Of a DNA stretch of 41,165 bases, positions 30,905 to 39,085 are shown piece after piece. A program made the position numbers and the translations under genes. The notes beneath the pieces were generated by a model that saw nothing but the letters and a program-made list of their open reading frames with translations, searched no databases and was not told the DNA's origin. The stretch spans positions 1-41,165 of the forward strand of contig CAJTXH010000008.1 in assembly GCA_910580005.1 (NCBI GenBank), written 5' to 3'. Source of the DNA: an uncultured Lachnospiraceae bacterium. GTDB taxonomy: Bacteria; Bacillota; Clostridia; Lachnospirales; Lachnospiraceae. Position 1 is the stretch's first letter; the number at the start of each line of letters is the position of its first letter.

Positions 30905-30973
30905 GGTGTTTAAAATATCCAGATGCGGAAAATTTATTTTAATTATATTTAATATTTAATGGAGGTATATAAA

Positions 30974-31339
30974 ATGACTACACAGGAAATTATTGATGTA
31001 ATCAAAGGGATGACAGTTTTAGAATTAAATGATTTAGTAAAGGCATGTGAGGAAGAGTTTGGTGTATCAGCAGCTGCTGGTGTTGTTGTTGCAGCAGGTG
31101 GTGCTGGCGGCGAAGCTGCTGATGAAAAGGATGAATTTGATGTAGAACTTACAGAGGTTGGTCCAAACAAAGTTAAGGTTATAAAAGTAGTACGTGAAGT
31201 AACAGGTTTAGGCCTTAAAGAAGCTAAGGAAGTCGTTGATGGCGCTCCTAAGGTTATCAAAGAAGCAGCATCTAAGGAAGAAGCTGAAGATATTAAGACA
31301 AAGATTGAGGCTGAGGGTGCTAAAGTTACTCTTAAATAA
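30974..31339 (+). CDS. rplL: Ribosomal protein L7/L12
   Basis: This stalk protein recruits translation GTPases. The 121-residue protein has the dimerisation N-terminus (MTTQEIIDVIKGMTVLELND), an Ala/Gly-rich hinge and a C-terminal domain with KVKVIKVVREVTGLGLKEAK and VVDGAPKVIKE. The start at 30974 is selected because GGAGGT lies just upstream; an ATG at 30959 overlaps that site. A strong terminator follows, so the pair is not continuous with rpoBC, and rplK/rplA are also absent from this locus. Confidence 0.97.
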   Translation: MTTQEIIDVIKGMTVLELNDLVKACEEEFGVSAAAGVVVAAGGAGGEAADEKDEFDVELTEVGPNKVKVIKVVREVTGLGLKEAKEVVDGAPKVIKEAASKEEAEDIKTKIEAEGAKVTLK

Positions 31340-31368
31340 TTTGTTAAATATGATTATACTTTTTAAGG

Positions 31369-31397
31369 ACTGCCAGGTAATTCTGGCAGTTCTTTTT
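31369..31397 (+). terminator. Terminator after rplL
   Basis: ACTGCCAG (31369-31376) pairs with CTGGCAGT (31383-31390) around a 6-nt loop and is followed by TCTTTTT. It is a clear intrinsic terminator ending the rplJL transcript. Confidence 0.9.
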
Positions 31398-31446
31398 AAA
31401 ATAACCCATTTAATATATGTTTTAGATATATGGGAGGAGGAAATAT

Positions 31447-32733
31447 ATGGCTTCTGACAGCCTGTACAGACTGGCTTTTGAATACAAGAAAACTAAACTC
31501 TGGAATAAACTTAGGGATGATGAGGTATTTGCAATAAAGTTACCAGATGGTGAAACAGGATATATAAGCATAATGGGCATGGCAGGTGATTACATTGCAG
31601 CTGGCATATATATTGGCAGGAAGGGATTTAACAGTTACATGGTTATTGCCAGTACATATGGGCACGATTTTAAATCCCGGCTTTTATACCAGGAATGTCT
31701 GTTACAACAAGAATGCCTTCAATGTACTTTCCAGGATAAAGCTAATTTATCCAAAGAAGAGGCAGCAGAAGTAATGGATTATGCAGACAGGAATAATGCC
31801 ACTTTAAAAGGAAGCAATGCCTGGCCGCAGTTTGTAAAGTACAGGGCAGGGTATTGCCCATGGATTATACAGACAGAACAGGATGAGGTGTATATTGCAG
31901 AGGCACTCAAAGCAGCAACTGCATTAGCAGGAATGTTAAAACAGGGAAATCTGCCTGTATTTGACAGCACAGGCGGAAGCGGCAAAATCCCGTTTTTGGA
32001 AAAAAACGGTGATGGGTACAGCATAAGCAGTATAGAAGTGCCAGAACCTTTGCCGGAAGAATATGCAATGCCTGGCATATATAATGATATTAATGTGGCA
32101 AAGCTTAAAAATATGGGAAAGAGTGGTGTATGGGAATGTGAACTTGTGCAGTACCCTGAACCTGTGCGCAATAATCCAGATGAGGTGCCGCATTTTCCAA
32201 TGATGTTCCTGGCGGTAGAGTCTAATACAGGTTTTATACTGCCTGTATCACCAGTAGAGTATTTTGAAGAGTCATCAGAAAAGCTGCTGGATATTTTAGT
32301 GGAGGCATTTTTAATGCAGAATATCTGTCCAAAAGTTATACATGTACGTGATAAACGTTCATACTGTTTTTTAGAAGGGCTATGTAAAAGGATAAGAACA
32401 AAACTGGTAATTGAACCGGAGCTGCCTTCACTGGATGATGCAGAAGAAGACCTGCTTGAACATATTAATGGCAGTGAGGAAGAAAACCTTCAGGATATTA
32501 TGAAGGTTTTTAATGAACTTGTAAAGTTAAGTGATGAAGAATTACTGGGTTTGCCGGATATTGTTACTAACCAGTTTGAAGTCCTTGTGAAAAAAAACAT
32601 CCTGCCAGAACAACTGTCTGAAAGACTAGATAAAGTTTTTAATTTTACAGGAACTAGAAGCAGGGAAGGGAGGACAAAAAGCAATGTTATTTCAATTAAA
32701 CCAGGTATACAACAGCCAAAACCGCTTAAATAA
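31447..32733 (+). CDS. DUF7309/DUF6930-type protein
   Basis: The 428-residue cytosolic protein has no signal or membrane span. The N-terminal part (about 5-165) with LAFEYKKTKLWNKLRDDEVF, then IKLPDGETGYISIMGMAGDY, looks like DUF7309. The middle (about 215-350) with FLAVESNTGFILP and LVIEPELPSLDDAEED looks like DUF6930. The C-terminus is a variable helical tail. Both domains have unknown function and are common in Clostridia. GGAGGAGG precedes ATG 31447. It stands alone between the rplJL terminator and the hup promoter. The domain names come from pattern memory. Confidence 0.7.
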   Translation: MASDSLYRLAFEYKKTKLWNKLRDDEVFAIKLPDGETGYISIMGMAGDYIAAGIYIGRKGFNSYMVIASTYGHDFKSRLLYQECLLQQECLQCTFQDKANLSKEEAAEVMDYADRNNATLKGSNAWPQFVKYRAGYCPWIIQTEQDEVYIAEALKAATALAGMLKQGNLPVFDSTGGSGKIPFLEKNGDGYSISSIEVPEPLPEEYAMPGIYNDINVAKLKNMGKSGVWECELVQYPEPVRNNPDEVPHFPMMFLAVESNTGFILPVSPVEYFEESSEKLLDILVEAFLMQNICPKVIHVRDKRSYCFLEGLCKRIRTKLVIEPELPSLDDAEEDLLEHINGSEEENLQDIMKVFNELVKLSDEELLGLPDIVTNQFEVLVKKNILPEQLSERLDKVFNFTGTRSREGRTKSNVISIKPGIQQPKPLK

Positions 32734-32768
32734 ATACGGCAAAAAAGCGTGATTATTCGTGAAAATCC

Positions 32769-32797
32769 TTGACAAATGCTTGTAATGAGGGTATAAA
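32769..32797 (+). promoter_or_regulatory. Promoter of the HU gene
   Basis: TTGACA (32769-32774) and TATAAA (32792-32797) are separated by 17 bp, a strong sigma-A promoter about 45 bp before the hup start codon. Confidence 0.85.
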
Positions 32798-32842
32798 TAA
32801 CATGTAGGTTTTACGGAATTAATTTATGAGGAGGATTTATCC

Positions 32843-33118
32843 ATGAACAAGACGGAATTAGTAGCAGCTATCGCTGAGAAAACAGAGCTTTCAAAGAAGG
32901 ATTCAGAGAAGGCATTAAAGGCTTTTATTGATGTTGTAACAGAAGAGCTGCAAAAAGAAGAGAAAATCCAGTTAGTAGGATTTGGAACATTTGAAGTTGC
33001 AGAAAGAGCGGCAAGGGAAGGCAGAAACCCATTAACAGGTGAGAAGATGCAGATTGAGGCTTCTAAAGCTCCTAAATTTAAGGCTGGAAAGGCTTTAAAG
33101 GATGCTGTAAACCAATAA
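32843..33118 (+). CDS. hup: DNA-binding protein HU
   Basis: This small nucleoid protein bends and compacts DNA as a dimer. The 91-residue protein begins MNKTELVAAIAEKTELSKKD and has VGFGTFEVAERAAREGRNPL, the start of the DNA-embracing beta arm, ending APKFKAGKALKDAVN. It has its own strong promoter and a strong terminator. It is the first gene of the conserved hup-rqcP-yabP-yabQ-divIC-spoIIE order. Confidence 0.97.
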   Translation: MNKTELVAAIAEKTELSKKDSEKALKAFIDVVTEELQKEEKIQLVGFGTFEVAERAAREGRNPLTGEKMQIEASKAPKFKAGKALKDAVNQ

Positions 33119-33139
33119 TTTTTGTTTGTGGTAATTGCT

Positions 33140-33165
33140 GAGACTGCCTGGAGGCAGTCTCTTTT
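33140..33165 (+). terminator. Terminator after hup
   Basis: GAGACTGCC (33140-33148) and GGCAGTCTC (33153-33161) form a perfect 9-bp stem with a TGGA loop followed by TTTTG. Its closeness to rqcP (start 33186) suggests that rqcP is expressed by read-through. Confidence 0.85.
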
Positions 33166-33185
33166 GCGTAGAAAGGAAGCAGGTT

Positions 33186-33425
33186 ATGAGATTAGACAAG
33201 TATCTTAAGGTTTCAAGGCTGATTAAGAGAAGGCCTGTTGCAAATGAGGCGTGCGATGCAGGCAGGATATCAGTAAATGGTAAGAAAGCGAAGGCATCGC
33301 TTAATGTTAAAATTGGTGATATTATAGAAATTGGCTTTGGGGACAAACTGGTAAAGGTTGAAGTATTAAGCCTGGAGGAGACTTATAAAAAAGATGAAGC
33401 CAGGGAACTTTACAAATTATTATAA
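33186..33425 (+). CDS. rqcP: S4-domain RNA-binding protein RqcP (YabO family)
   Basis: RqcP helps RqcH add alanine tails to stalled nascent chains on 50S subunits. The 79-residue protein is almost entirely an S4 domain: MRLDKYLKVSRLIKRRPVAN, GRISVNGKKAKASLNVKIGD and EVLSLEE. The start at 33186 follows an AGG-rich site (AAGGAAGCAGG) and gives the correct family N-terminus. Its place between hup and yabP is the conserved Firmicute position. A generic Hsp15-like role is the alternative. Confidence 0.92.
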   Translation: MRLDKYLKVSRLIKRRPVANEACDAGRISVNGKKAKASLNVKIGDIIEIGFGDKLVKVEVLSLEETYKKDEARELYKLL

Positions 33426-33455
33426 GTAAGGCGGCAATGGGGTTATTATTTTGCT

Positions 33456-33485
33456 GTTATAAATTGCAAGGTCTCTTCATATACT
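33456..33485 (+). promoter_or_regulatory. Possible sigma-E type promoter of yabPQ
   Basis: GTTATAA (33456-33462) and CATATACT (33478-33485), 15 bp apart, resemble the mother-cell sigma-E consensus (-10 of the CATANNNT type). They lie about 30 bp before yabP, and the Bacillus yabP operon is known to be sporulation-controlled. The match is loose. Confidence 0.35.
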
Positions 33486-33513
33486 GTGATAGGAATATGA
33501 AGGGAGTTTTTTT

Positions 33514-33813
33514 ATGGAAGACAGAAGAACGGAAGAAAGACAGAACAAACAGGTACATAAGGTTTATCTTAATGCAAGGCGGACAGCGGTATTATCAGGG
33601 GTAAGGGATGTATTGTCATTTGATGCAAAAGAAGTTTATCTTGAAACTGAGCAGGGGATTTTGCTTATAAGGGGCGATGAGCTTCATGTAAACAGGCTTT
33701 CTCTAGAAAAAGGGGAGGTTGATGTTGATGGAAGGATAGACAGTTTTGCATATTCTGATAAGGAAGAACCAGCCAAAAAAGCAGCTTCATTTTTCGGGAG
33801 GATGTTTCAGTGA
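33514..33813 (+). CDS. yabP: Sporulation protein YabP
   Basis: YabP is a mother-cell protein needed for spore envelope assembly. The 99-residue protein has HKVYLNARRTAVLSGVRDVL followed by SFDAKEVYLETEQGILLIRG and ELHVNRLSLEKGEVDVDG, the shared YabP/YqfC beta-rich fold. AAGGGAG precedes ATG 33514. Its stop overlaps the yabQ GTG start by 4 nt. YqfC, a paralogue, is excluded by the yabQ/divIC neighbourhood. Confidence 0.95.
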   Translation: MEDRRTEERQNKQVHKVYLNARRTAVLSGVRDVLSFDAKEVYLETEQGILLIRGDELHVNRLSLEKGEVDVDGRIDSFAYSDKEEPAKKAASFFGRMFQ

Positions 33814-34202
33814 GTGAAATTATTCATGGACAGGTTACTTTCCTTATAGTAACACTGTGTTGTGGAATGGCCCTGGTTTTTGGATATGAAATACTGCGGC
33901 TTTTAAGATGGATGTTCTGGCATCCAGGCATTCTTACATGGATTGAAGACATTCTGTACTGGGCTGCGGCATCTGTTCCTGTATATTATATATTTTTTGT
34001 ATATAATAACGGGGAAATACGCTGGTATGGGGCGCTTATGCTTGTGACGGGGGCAGGGCTGTACGAAAAAGGGATAAGCATGCCTGTAAGAAGAGGGCTT
34101 GTAAAAGTTTTCGGCAGCCATAAACCATCACTTGTACGGTGGATTAAGAAAAAACGGCAGAAGAAAAAGCAAAATAAGGTTAACAAGGATAATAAAAATT
34201 AA
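33810..34202 (+). CDS. yabQ: Spore cortex biosynthesis protein YabQ
   Basis: YabQ is a membrane protein of the outer forespore membrane required for cortex formation. The 130-residue protein has about three hydrophobic spans (about 10-28, 45-65 and 72-90) and a strongly basic C-terminus ending in a KKKRQKKKQNK-type tail. The GTG start at 33810 overlaps the yabP stop (GTGA), so it is translationally coupled. Confidence 0.9.
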   Translation: MSEIIHGQVTFLIVTLCCGMALVFGYEILRLLRWMFWHPGILTWIEDILYWAAASVPVYYIFFVYNNGEIRWYGALMLVTGAGLYEKGISMPVRRGLVKVFGSHKPSLVRWIKKKRQKKKQNKVNKDNKN

Positions 34203-34216
34203 ATTTATTTTTTAGA

Positions 34217-34245
34217 TTGTAAAAAATGAAAAACTGTTGTATAGT
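34217..34245 (+). promoter_or_regulatory. Probable divIC promoter
   Basis: TTGTAA (34217-34222) and TATAGT (34240-34245) with a 17-bp spacer fit sigma-A and lie about 50 bp before divIC. This would allow division-gene expression independent of the sporulation genes upstream. Confidence 0.55.
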
Positions 34246-34295
34246 TATATAAATTAAAATACCAGTTAAATTTTTATGAAAGGCAGGTGGCATTA

Positions 34296-34622
34296 ATGGC
34301 ATATAGAGGCGGTAAAAAAAGAAGGACTAGCCGTAGAAAGAGGATAAGCCGTTTTACAGTAATGGGAATTATTATATTAGCCCTGGCAGTCTGTTCCACT
34401 ATGGCATATAAATATTCTGTATTAAAGACACAGGAGAAGGAATATTCAAGGCAGATTGCAGGTCTTAAAAAGGAAAAGAAAGAGGCGGATAAGAGGGCGG
34501 AGGAACTGAAGGAATACGAAGAATATGTAAAAACAGATGAATATGTGGAAGAAGTTGCAAGGGAAAAGCTTGGTCTTGTTTATAAAGATGAGATTATATT
34601 TGAACCTGATAATGACGATTAA
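34296..34622 (+). CDS. divIC: Septum formation initiator DivIC (FtsB family)
   Basis: DivIC works with FtsL and DivIB (FtsQ) to activate septal cell-wall synthesis. The 108-residue protein has a short basic cytoplasmic head (GGKKRRTSRRKR), one membrane span (about 20-38), then an extracellular coiled coil (EKEYSRQIAGLKKEKKEADK) and the FtsB-like end DEYVEEVAREKLGLVYKDE. The start at 34296 is favoured by AGGTGG 5 nt upstream. It sits at its usual place before spoIIE and ends in a terminator. Confidence 0.93.
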   Translation: MAYRGGKKRRTSRRKRISRFTVMGIIILALAVCSTMAYKYSVLKTQEKEYSRQIAGLKKEKKEADKRAEELKEYEEYVKTDEYVEEVAREKLGLVYKDEIIFEPDNDD

Positions 34623-34652
34623 TATGCCGTTTAAAAAGCGGCATATTTTTTT
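34621..34652 (+). terminator. Terminator after divIC
   Basis: AATATGCCG (34621-34629) pairs with CGGCATATT (34639-34647), and the T-run continues beyond. It separates divIC from the spoIIE promoter. Confidence 0.85.
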
Positions 34653-34668
34653 TATCCAAGCCTCAGAT

Positions 34669-34701
34669 TTGACAAAATATGCAAAAAAACTTTTTTATAC
34701 T
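34669..34701 (+). promoter_or_regulatory. Spo0A-type spoIIE promoter with 21-bp spacer
   Basis: TTGACA (34669-34674) and TATACT (34696-34701) are separated by 21 bp. The -35 element sits in ATTTGACAAAAT, whose complement ATTTTGTCAAAT resembles a 0A box. Bacillus spoIIE and spoIIG promoters have the same unusual 21-22 bp spacing and need Spo0A~P to function with sigma-A. Confidence 0.7.
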
Positions 34702-34772
34702 GTGCTGGCAAAAAATAAAATATGCACAATATATAAAAGTTTTTATGTCGTATGGACGGAATGGAGGATGCA

Positions 34773-37058
34773 ATGAAACAAATTCAGAAAAGAATGCTTT
34801 TACAGGTTGTTTTAGGATTTTTACTTGGGCGTGTAAGCATATTTGGGCTTAACCCTGTAGGAATTGCGTATTTTGCAGCAGGGTTTACAGAGGGTGGTGG
34901 GATTTTTTCTGTCGCTGCAACAGTTTTTTTGGGTATGGCATGTAGCAGTATGAGCATGGAAACGGCTATTTGCGGCGGAATGGCTATGTTTGCGCTTTCG
35001 CTTGCTTCAGACATGCTTGGCAAAAGAGGCATACATATTAAAATGGGACATGCTGCAATTATTTCAGCACTGGCATCTGCGGCGCTCTGGACGCTGCAGC
35101 TTTGGATGCTGCCTTATAACGTATATAATATATGGCTTGCTGTATTAAGCAGCATAATGATAATTGCATGTACAAGGATATTCCATGATGGAATACATTT
35201 TCTGCTGCATCCCAGGAAATATAAAGAACTTAGCAATGAGGAAATGGCAAGTACCATAATTATTGGTACATTGGCAGTCTGGGGGTTTCCTGAGGTAGCA
35301 GTATCAGGAATTTCTGTTGCAGATATAATTGTCTATTTTATACTGCTCCTGGCAGGATACTGTTATGGGGCAGGCACTGGTGCTGTTGCAGGAACGGCAG
35401 CAGGAATATTATTCCTTTTGTGTGGCAGACCAGCTGAAATAATAGGGATAATGGCACTTCTTGGGATTTGTGCTGGTATTGTGAAAGGCCAGGGAAGGCT
35501 TTTGATGGTGCTGTCTTTTTTTGCATCAGCAATATCACTGAATTATCTGCTTGATGGCAGTAATATGGAACAGGGCACTATGAAAGCAATAATTCTTTCA
35601 GGTATTGCATTTTTATGTGTTCCTGTATCTTTTCTTAAAAAACTTGGGCGTAATGGGGAAAATCCCCCCAGTGAGAAAAAGGGGGTACAAGATATGATGC
35701 GCCGGCGGCTGGAGGAATTTTCAGATGCATTCAGCCAGTTGTCAAATGCTTTAATGAAACAGACAGAAGGCAAGTATGGAATGAGTAACCATGATATGCG
35801 TAAAATGATGAATGAAATGTCTGAAAAGGTGTGCGGAAGCTGTGGGAACCGTGACAACTGCATGGGACAGATTGCAGTCTGCAAGCCTGAAATATTTAAT
35901 ACACTTGCAGTTGCACAGGAACAGGGCTGCATTCTTCCTGCACAGATGCCAGCAGAATTTCTTGATGAATGTATATATCCAGAGAAGTTCCTGTCAGAAG
36001 CTAACCAGAACCTGTATATAGCAAGGATGCTTATGGGGTTTAAAAACCGGATGGCAGAGAGCCGCCGTGTTGTTGCAGGCCAGATGAAAGAAGTAAGTGA
36101 AATGGTCAGGCATTTTGCGGAAAGTATGCCAGAAATAAAAGATTTTTCATTAGAAATAGAAGAAAAAATCATTGGGGAGCTAGAGAAAAGAAAGGTAATA
36201 GCAGAAGATATATTTGCTTATGAAAAGCAGGATGGAAGGCTGGAAATAGGCCTCCGGGCAAAGACATCAAAAGGCAGGCTTGTAACATCAGCAGAGGTTG
36301 CAAGGGTTCTTTCACATGTGCTTGGCAGGACAATATGCCCTTCAGCAGAGTCCAGGAAAGTGCTTGTAAATGAAATGGTTAATTTTGTATTTGTAGAAGA
36401 TACACCTCTTTATGCAATTACAGGTGTTGCAAGAATCCCGAAAGATGGTGAGGATGTATCAGGTGATGCATTTTCATGTATACCACTGCCAGGCGGAGAG
36501 ATGCTTCTTGCACTGTCAGATGGCATGGGAAGCGGAAGTGGTGCTATGGAGGAGAGCAAAACAGTAATAGAACTTCTGGAACAGATGGCAGAAGCGGGAT
36601 TTTCACATAGTTCTGCTATAAGACTTATTAATTCACTTTATATGTCAAGGGAGGAAGAAGAGGGTTATGCGACAGCAGATATAGTTGTTTTAAATCTTTA
36701 TAAAGGTAACTGCTGTTTTCTTAAAAATGGGGCATCTGCAACATATTTAAGACATAATAAACGTGTAATGATGATAGAAGGGCAGACACTGCCAGTGGGT
36801 GTTGTACATGAAATTGAGTCATATGTGGGAAAAGTAGAGATATCTGGTGGGGATTATGTTATAATGATGACAGATGGCGTTGCAGACTGTTTTATGGAAG
36901 ATGAAGAGGATTTGTCTGGCTACTTAAAACGGTGTGAGATTATAAACCCACAAGAAATTGCAAAACATATACTTGATGAGGCAGTAAGGCGGAGCAGGGG
37001 GAAAGCGCCAGATGATATGACAGTAATAGTTGCAGGCATATGGGAGCGGGGGAAATAA
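34773..37058 (+). CDS. spoIIE: Stage II sporulation protein E (membrane PP2C phosphatase)
   Basis: SpoIIE dephosphorylates SpoIIAA to activate sigma-F in the forespore and links this to the polar septum. The 761-residue protein has an N-terminal region with about ten membrane spans (to about residue 295), a central cytoplasmic region with a Cys cluster (CGSCGNRDNC) and a C-terminal PP2C domain: DVSGDAFSCIPLPGG (metal Asp about 564), LALSDGMGSG and MMTDGVAD. The start at 34773 is set by GGAGG (34763-34767); an in-frame ATG at 34752 lacks such a site. Confidence 0.97.
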   Translation: MKQIQKRMLLQVVLGFLLGRVSIFGLNPVGIAYFAAGFTEGGGIFSVAATVFLGMACSSMSMETAICGGMAMFALSLASDMLGKRGIHIKMGHAAIISALASAALWTLQLWMLPYNVYNIWLAVLSSIMIIACTRIFHDGIHFLLHPRKYKELSNEEMASTIIIGTLAVWGFPEVAVSGISVADIIVYFILLLAGYCYGAGTGAVAGTAAGILFLLCGRPAEIIGIMALLGICAGIVKGQGRLLMVLSFFASAISLNYLLDGSNMEQGTMKAIILSGIAFLCVPVSFLKKLGRNGENPPSEKKGVQDMMRRRLEEFSDAFSQLSNALMKQTEGKYGMSNHDMRKMMNEMSEKVCGSCGNRDNCMGQIAVCKPEIFNTLAVAQEQGCILPAQMPAEFLDECIYPEKFLSEANQNLYIARMLMGFKNRMAESRRVVAGQMKEVSEMVRHFAESMPEIKDFSLEIEEKIIGELEKRKVIAEDIFAYEKQDGRLEIGLRAKTSKGRLVTSAEVARVLSHVLGRTICPSAESRKVLVNEMVNFVFVEDTPLYAITGVARIPKDGEDVSGDAFSCIPLPGGEMLLALSDGMGSGSGAMEESKTVIELLEQMAEAGFSHSSAIRLINSLYMSREEEEGYATADIVVLNLYKGNCCFLKNGASATYLRHNKRVMMIEGQTLPVGVVHEIESYVGKVEISGGDYVIMMTDGVADCFMEDEEDLSGYLKRCEIINPQEIAKHILDEAVRRSRGKAPDDMTVIVAGIWERGK

Positions 37059-37098
37059 GTGCATTCCGGGTATTGTGTATTATACAGGAGGAGTTTTT

Positions 37099-38529
37099 AT
37101 GAAAAGCACGGTTTATTTAAGGGTTAAAAATTTTATTATGGAACATAGTCTTTTGGACTATGGGGACAAAATTGTTGCTGGGATTTCTGGAGGTGCTGAC
37201 TCTGTTTTTCTGTTTATGGTTCTGGCATGGCTTGCAAAGGAGTACCACCTCTTGCTTTGTGCTGTGCATGTAAATCATGGCATAAGGGGGGAGGAAGCGG
37301 TGCGCGATGAGGAATTTACAAAGAATTTTGTACAGGGGCTTGGTTACACGTGTAAGGTTTTCTATAAGGATATTCCTGCGCTTGCAAGGGATTTAAAGGT
37401 TACAGAGGAGGAGGCTGGGCGCAGTTACAGGTATGAATGTTTTGAGAGTGTAAGGGACAGTCTTGGCTTTAATAAAATTGCCGTTGCACACCATAAGGAT
37501 GACCAGGCTGAAACAGTATTGTTCCAGCTTTTCAGGGGAAGCGGCATTAAAGGGCTTGGTGGCATGAAACCACAGAATGGCACTATTATAAGGCCTCTTC
37601 TTGGAGTGAGGCGTTGTGAAATAGAGGAAGCCCTTATGGAAGAAGGTGCAGGATATTGTATAGATGGAACTAATTTGGTTAATAAATATTCAAGGAATAT
37701 AATACGTAATAATGTAATCCCGTATATAGAGGAAAATATCCAGCCTGCCATTACAGAGAGGATTGCAGGCACTGCAGCGCAGTTAAGGGATATTTATACA
37801 TATATTGACAGGGAAGCTGAAAAGCTGTATAAAGAGATTGTTAAAGAAGATAATGGCATTTGTATGGTTGATGTGGATATAATTAAAAAAGAGGATATTG
37901 TCATGCAAAGGGAGATATTCATGCGCATGGCTGGATATGTGGCAGGCAGATGTAAGGATATAACTTCAAAACATATAGAGATGGCTGTGGGCCTTGTTTA
38001 TAAAGGTACCGGGAAAAGCGTATGTCTGCCATATGGGATGGTAGCATCCAGGAATTATAATAAAATATGCATAATGAAGGCAGGGCAGGGTGTGCCAGGC
38101 AAGCCTGGACATGACAGCAGCATTATAGATATTTGTGTGCCAGGCAGGACAGAACTTGAATATATTAATGGGGAAAAGCATATTATTTTATTTGAAAGGG
38201 TGGACAGGAATGATATTTCCCATATTATAGAAAAAAATCACTGTACTAAATGCTTTGATTATGATAAAATAAAATTTATGCCACAGTTCAGATATCCAGA
38301 AGATGGGGATTATATCTGGCTGCATACGGATGGTTATAAGAAAAAACTCAGCCGTATATTTATTGACGGCAAAATACCAGCTAGTGAGCGTGGCAGGATA
38401 TGGGTACTGGCAGAAGGAAGCCATATCCTGTGGATACCTTCTATTGGAAGGTGCAGCGCATATTATTATGTAACAGACAGGACAAGGGAAGTTTTACAGG
38501 CAACCCTGTGCAGAGAAGGAGAGAATTAA
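37099..38529 (+). CDS. tilS: tRNA(Ile)-lysidine synthetase
   Basis: TilS modifies C34 of tRNA-Ile(CAU) to lysidine, allowing AUA decoding, which is relevant here since ATA codons are very frequent. The 476-residue protein has PP-loop GISGGADS (about 28-35), HVNHGIRG, AHHKDDQAETVL and a C-terminal domain (from about 385) of the TilS type. The start at 37099 follows CAGGAGG; an earlier in-frame ATG overlaps spoIIE. It lies between spoIIE and hpt, as in Bacillus. Confidence 0.96.
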   Translation: MKSTVYLRVKNFIMEHSLLDYGDKIVAGISGGADSVFLFMVLAWLAKEYHLLLCAVHVNHGIRGEEAVRDEEFTKNFVQGLGYTCKVFYKDIPALARDLKVTEEEAGRSYRYECFESVRDSLGFNKIAVAHHKDDQAETVLFQLFRGSGIKGLGGMKPQNGTIIRPLLGVRRCEIEEALMEEGAGYCIDGTNLVNKYSRNIIRNNVIPYIEENIQPAITERIAGTAAQLRDIYTYIDREAEKLYKEIVKEDNGICMVDVDIIKKEDIVMQREIFMRMAGYVAGRCKDITSKHIEMAVGLVYKGTGKSVCLPYGMVASRNYNKICIMKAGQGVPGKPGHDSSIIDICVPGRTELEYINGEKHIILFERVDRNDISHIIEKNHCTKCFDYDKIKFMPQFRYPEDGDYIWLHTDGYKKKLSRIFIDGKIPASERGRIWVLAEGSHILWIPSIGRCSAYYYVTDRTREVLQATLCREGEN

Positions 38530-38533
38530 TAAG

Positions 38534-39064
38534 ATGGATACAGTTATACATGAGATGATTACAGAAAAGCAGATAATAGATAAAATATCAGAAATGGCAG
38601 CGCAGATAAATAAGGATTATGAAGGTAAGGAAATACACCTTATATGTGTATTAAAAGGCAGTGCTTTCTTTTTTTGTGAACTTGCTAAAAGAATAACAGT
38701 ACCAGTAACAATAGATTTTATTGCAGTTTCAAGCTATGGGAGTGGTACAGAAAGTCCAGGAAAGCTGGAAGTGAAAAAAGACCTTGATGAGCCAGTTGAT
38801 GGCAGGCATTGTCTTATTGTTGAAGATATAATAGATACAGGCTCAACATTAAACCTTACAAAGAGGATGTTGCTGGCAAGAAATCCTGCAAGCGTTAAGT
38901 TGTGTACATTATTAGATAAGCCTGACAGAAGGAAAGTGGAGATTGAAGCTGAATATACAGGTTTTGTCATACCTGATAAGTTTGTGGCTGGTTATGGGCT
39001 TGATTATGCGCAGAAATACCGCAATCTTCCATATATTGGGGAAGTGGAGTTTAAAGAGGACTAA
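38534..39064 (+). CDS. hpt: Hypoxanthine phosphoribosyltransferase
   Basis: This purine salvage enzyme converts hypoxanthine (and guanine) plus PRPP to nucleotides. The 176-residue protein has the PRPP-binding motif LIVEDIIDTGSTL (about 94-106), the flexible-loop region VSSYGSGTESPG and the DFVAGYGLDYAQKYRNLPYI-like end (here KFVAGYGLDYAQKYRNLPYI). AAGGAG is 12 nt upstream of ATG 38534, a little long. It starts 4 bp after the tilS stop codon. The tilS-hpt-ftsH order is highly conserved. Confidence 0.96.
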   Translation: MDTVIHEMITEKQIIDKISEMAAQINKDYEGKEIHLICVLKGSAFFFCELAKRITVPVTIDFIAVSSYGSGTESPGKLEVKKDLDEPVDGRHCLIVEDIIDTGSTLNLTKRMLLARNPASVKLCTLLDKPDRRKVEIEAEYTGFVIPDKFVAGYGLDYAQKYRNLPYIGEVEFKED

Positions 39065-39085
39065 TAATAGTGAAGGAGATTATAC

